From positions 839,821 to 895,622 of the forward strand of contig NW_019091443.1 of the NCBI RefSeq assembly GCF_001949145.1: a stretch of DNA of 55,802 bases. Direction: 5' to 3'. The translations under genes and the position numbers were made by a program. The first letter of the stretch is position 1. Every line of letters starts with the position of its first letter. This stretch comes from Acanthaster planci. Lineage: Eukaryota > Echinodermata > Asteroidea > Valvatida > Acanthasteridae. The notes under the pieces were generated by a model that saw only the letters and a list, made by a program, of their open reading frames with translations, made no database searches and was not told the origin of the DNA. Below are positions 53,131-55,802 of this stretch, piece by piece.

Positions 53131-54761
53131 CAGGTTGCAATAATAAAAAAGAAATCAGTACTTTTCTTAAGAGACATGTTTCACATATAGGGATATCGAT
53201 GAAATGCATCACACTCTTTTTCCAAATTTAATTTTTGAGTGCTCCATAATTTCTTCAGGCAAATCCCCCCCACGCCACGCTACAAGTCAATTTGTTTCAC
53301 TTTAGCCAAAGTCAATGTAACAGCACATTTTCTGACAAAGCATGGGTATTTCTACATGTAGTTCAATTTTTTCCTGTCTAATCTGACAAGATTTTGTTTT
53401 TAGAAAACATTCTTCAGTTTCCAAGAGTAATTAAAGAACACAAGTATCCTACCAAGTAAATACGTGTATTATTTTAAGACCATATCAATGACAGGTTCCA
53501 CTGGGCGGATGTAACAGGTACACAGAAAAATGTCACTATATATATTGAAAAATGTCACTATATATATATTGCGACCTTTTTTTTTATTTCGGACCAATTG
53601 TCACGAGATTGAAAGCATTGTGGGCGTAATAGTATTTACCTGAACGATTTTCAAGTTTACAACACAGATTTGGCAACACTGTTGGGTAAAGTTGATTTGA
53701 ACCACGCAAGAACACCGTACTGACCCCAAGGAATGGTAATGCGTCCTTCTTACACCGGACATTGTATCGTCGAATGTCTGTTTCTGTGACTCAGAACACT
53801 GCAGCGGGTTGCTCGCTATACAAATACATGTGCTGGCATTCCGCCTTGAAAGGGTAATTTGCCAACCCGTGGCCTAAGGCTTCGTCTGTGAAATCCCTGG
53901 AAATCGGTCAGGCACCCCGTACCAGCACGACGTGGCTAGTGTCTTAGAAGTACCGACTGGTGGCGTGTTTCGCGTATAAACACTGCTTATTAAGGAGGTC
54001 TGGAAAATTACACTCTTTTCAAACATCAGACTTCTTGCCAGCCACAAAATACCCATAACCATGTCAGCAAGTATTGGTCCTTTAGGCAGTACGGCAATTT
54101 TCATTGGGAAAACTGGAGAAATATTTCAAAAAGGAGTTTGAAATGTTGCATAGTTCAACAAAATTTGAACATGATTTCGATTAGTTTTCTTTCGTGAAAA
54201 GTCACTTTTCTTTTAATTTGCTTATTTCAAATATTTTATTTTCTGACAGAAGAGATATGTCATAATTCTTTCACACACTTGCTGAATTTTACCCCTTCCA
54301 GGGGCTTTGTTATTAAGTGGCAAACAATTTATTATAGGACCTCCGACACAAGAAAATATCGCTTTTGTCGTCTGCTAGTATTTTTTGCAAGCTGCCAGCA
54401 CACTGAAGGCTGCTGCGCATGCACAACTGCAGAAACTAAATGTCCACACGGCCTATGGCAGTGAAACATACGTTACACATGCATTACTACACATGTACTG
54501 AGTATGCATAACCTGTGCATGCACTAATGTTCATCTTCTATTGTGCTGTGGTTTTAGCTGTTGTTGGCATATCTTAACATTAATTAGGCATTCGAACAAC
54601 ACACTGTTGCATCTCATTAATGAAATTATCTGTGCCAAACCAACTGAACACTTACATGGAATACTGAGAATAAAGCATTTGATCATTTAATGATAAAATG
54701 TCATGAAAACGATAACATGACATTGTGCTCAGGTACACATTAAATCCGTTCTAACAGAAAC
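53131..54761. other. No recognisable gene; short tandem repeat
   Basis: A 22-base unit (GAAAAATGTCACTATATATA...) is doubled at 53525-53570. A minus-strand frame at 54104-53874 has no family. Otherwise AT-rich. The final part is the upstream flank of the P2X7-domain gene and ends in TTCTAACAG at 54751-54759, which could itself be a splice acceptor. Confidence 0.45.
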
Positions 54762-55802
54762 ATGGTAGAACGTGAGAATTTGGATGAAGCTTCATGATCT
54801 TCATCGGATTTCGACGGTAAAAGTTCAGATTTGTCCACATCTGATCAGGCTAGTTATTGTTTGGAAGTCACCTCAAGTGATAATGAAGAGGAGGTCCTGC
54901 TTGGGGCTCAGTCGAATATGTTTGAGCCCGAAGTTTTGGACGATTCTAACAGTGATTCCTTGTTTGACAAGTAGGACGAAGATCCGGAGGTACGCCTCAG
55001 TAACATCGATTGGTGAGAAGTTTTTTTAATGATTGTTATTTGAAAAAGGGCTTCCTTTTAGGTTAATGATAAAACAGTGAAAGATTCAATGTCTCATTGT
55101 ATGCCTCGTGTGCATGGACCATGATGTGGGTGCACGCCATGTTTCCCAGATTTCCTTTGACTGTGTTTTCAACGTCTTTCAACCTAGTATAGTTTAAGGT
55201 GTGGTCTGCGCTCTGCAGCCAGTCCAGTGTTGCCATTGCTTTTTGGTCCAAAATCTTTGTTGTGCTTCAGGATTATTCAGACATGCTTTAGCACATCATG
55301 AACAATTTCATGTCTTAAAAACTAAATTCAAGCGGCAAGTGTAGTTTACAATACATGTACATGTAGGCCCTACTTGAAATGTGCATGCACACACTGATGT
55401 ACACGTATGCCTCCTAGCATGAAGCTGTTTATAGCTCCATGCTCCTAGTTCCAGGCTACTTGTATATCACAATTTCTGGGGGCTCTGGCTTATTTTTTTC
55501 AGGGAATGATATGTAATTTTTTATGTCTCAGTAATAACTTGGAAAGAGTTCCATAAACGGACATCGCTTGAAAGACTGAAAATGAAACTGATCTGAAAAT
55601 TTCTGTCTGCCTATGGAGCTCTTTCCCTAAAAATTCAGTAAGCCTTAAAGTATTTTTTCACTGCTAGGTCTGTTTGTGGTGGGTGCCAAGCAATGGCAAC
55701 TGTTCCTGAATGTGTGTGCTGTGAAGAAATAGGTCAAGTTTCTCGCATGGCAGATTCATATGATGGACTGCATCACGCACCATTCTCCAGACTTCCCGCC
55801 TT
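54762..55802 (+). pseudogene. P2X7-intracellular-domain protein, first two exons, two in-frame stops
   Basis: Exon 1 (54762-55012) starts MVERENLDEAS. It is rich in Ser/Asp/Glu (DLSTSDQASYCLEVTSSDNE), then MFEPEVLDDSNSDSLFDK and DEDPEVRLSNID. It ends in TG|GTGAGA. Exon 2 starts at 55668 after CTGCTAG, completes the Trp codon and reads SVCGGCQAMATVPECVCCEE, running off the window end. A W-C-x-C-G-x-C...M-x-T...E-x-x-CC-E pattern of this kind is the zinc-binding intracellular domain of P2X7, found in invertebrates without the channel. In-frame TGA (54795) and TAG (54972) interrupt exon 1, and the first Cys after Trp is Ser. It is either a decaying copy or contains sequence errors. It does not encode an ion channel here. 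Confidence 0.75.
55013..55667 (+). other. Intron of the P2X7-domain gene
   Basis: From GTGAGA to TCACTGCTAG, joining a split Trp codon in phase 2. No coding signal inside. Confidence 0.65.

Noticed and set aside
54762-55802. P2X receptor ion channel
   Set aside because: Only the intracellular zinc-domain type is present. No transmembrane segment or channel ectodomain is encoded in the visible exons.

Overview
This is eukaryotic nuclear DNA from an invertebrate animal. It is AT-rich and gene-poor, with split exons that carry GT/AG borders and protein families (THAP, SWIM/YqaJ, P2X7-type domain, multi-copy DDE-like genes) that are expanded in marine invertebrates. Frequent palindromes such as GTAGGCCTAC and TACATGTACA also fit an echinoderm, hemichordate or amphioxus-like genome. 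I cannot name the species. One exon belongs to a conserved housekeeping gene: the last exon of CIAO1 (9405-9636, minus). Almost everything else is mobile DNA in various states of decay. There is no operon, CRISPR array, tRNA or rRNA.

Left part (1-13.5 kb): a two-exon THAP zinc-finger gene (plus) with one nonsense codon converges on a four-exon SWIM zinc finger/YqaJ-nuclease-like gene (minus). A TTAA-flanked non-autonomous transposon (copy A) sits exactly between them and supplies the stop codon of the second. After a long empty stretch come the CIAO1 exon and more non-coding DNA. Middle (13.5-22 kb): a decayed BEL/Pao LTR retrotransposon with recognisable LTRs, gag, protease, split reverse transcriptase and integrase. 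Its RNase H region is replaced by about 3.4 kb of degenerate tandem repeats full of TGACGTCA-type palindromes. From 25.27 to 29.44 kb (minus) lies an almost full-length DIRS-like tyrosine-recombinase retrotransposon with inverted terminal repeats and an intact recombinase, but a damaged RT and RNase H.

Right part (29.4-55.8 kb): a Tc1-like fragment, a minus-strand gag fragment of a second Ngaro-like element, and a decayed DDE-transposase-like gene (35.46-37.5 kb, minus). Then comes a nested complex that I read as one Ngaro-type element running from about 38.08 to 52.59 kb. Its split direct repeats A1 ... B1-A2-B2 are visible, and its 5' part is filled by a LINE (EN, RT) that is itself interrupted by a second LINE (ORF1 esterase, RT). 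That second LINE is in turn interrupted by TTAA transposons, an unsized 1.3 kb segment and a 679-base N gap. An LTR followed by a perfect tRNA-Leu primer-binding site is inserted between the Ngaro RNase H and recombinase. The window ends in the first two exons of a P2X7-intracellular-domain protein carrying two in-frame stops.

The genes do not form a pathway. What links them is layered insertion and decay. I found no clearly new molecular system. The most interesting items are the uncharacterised SWIM/YqaJ gene, the split-repeat reconstruction of the Ngaro element, the clean TTAA insertion inside a LINE endonuclease, and single N characters that hide missing stretches of tens to hundreds of bases.
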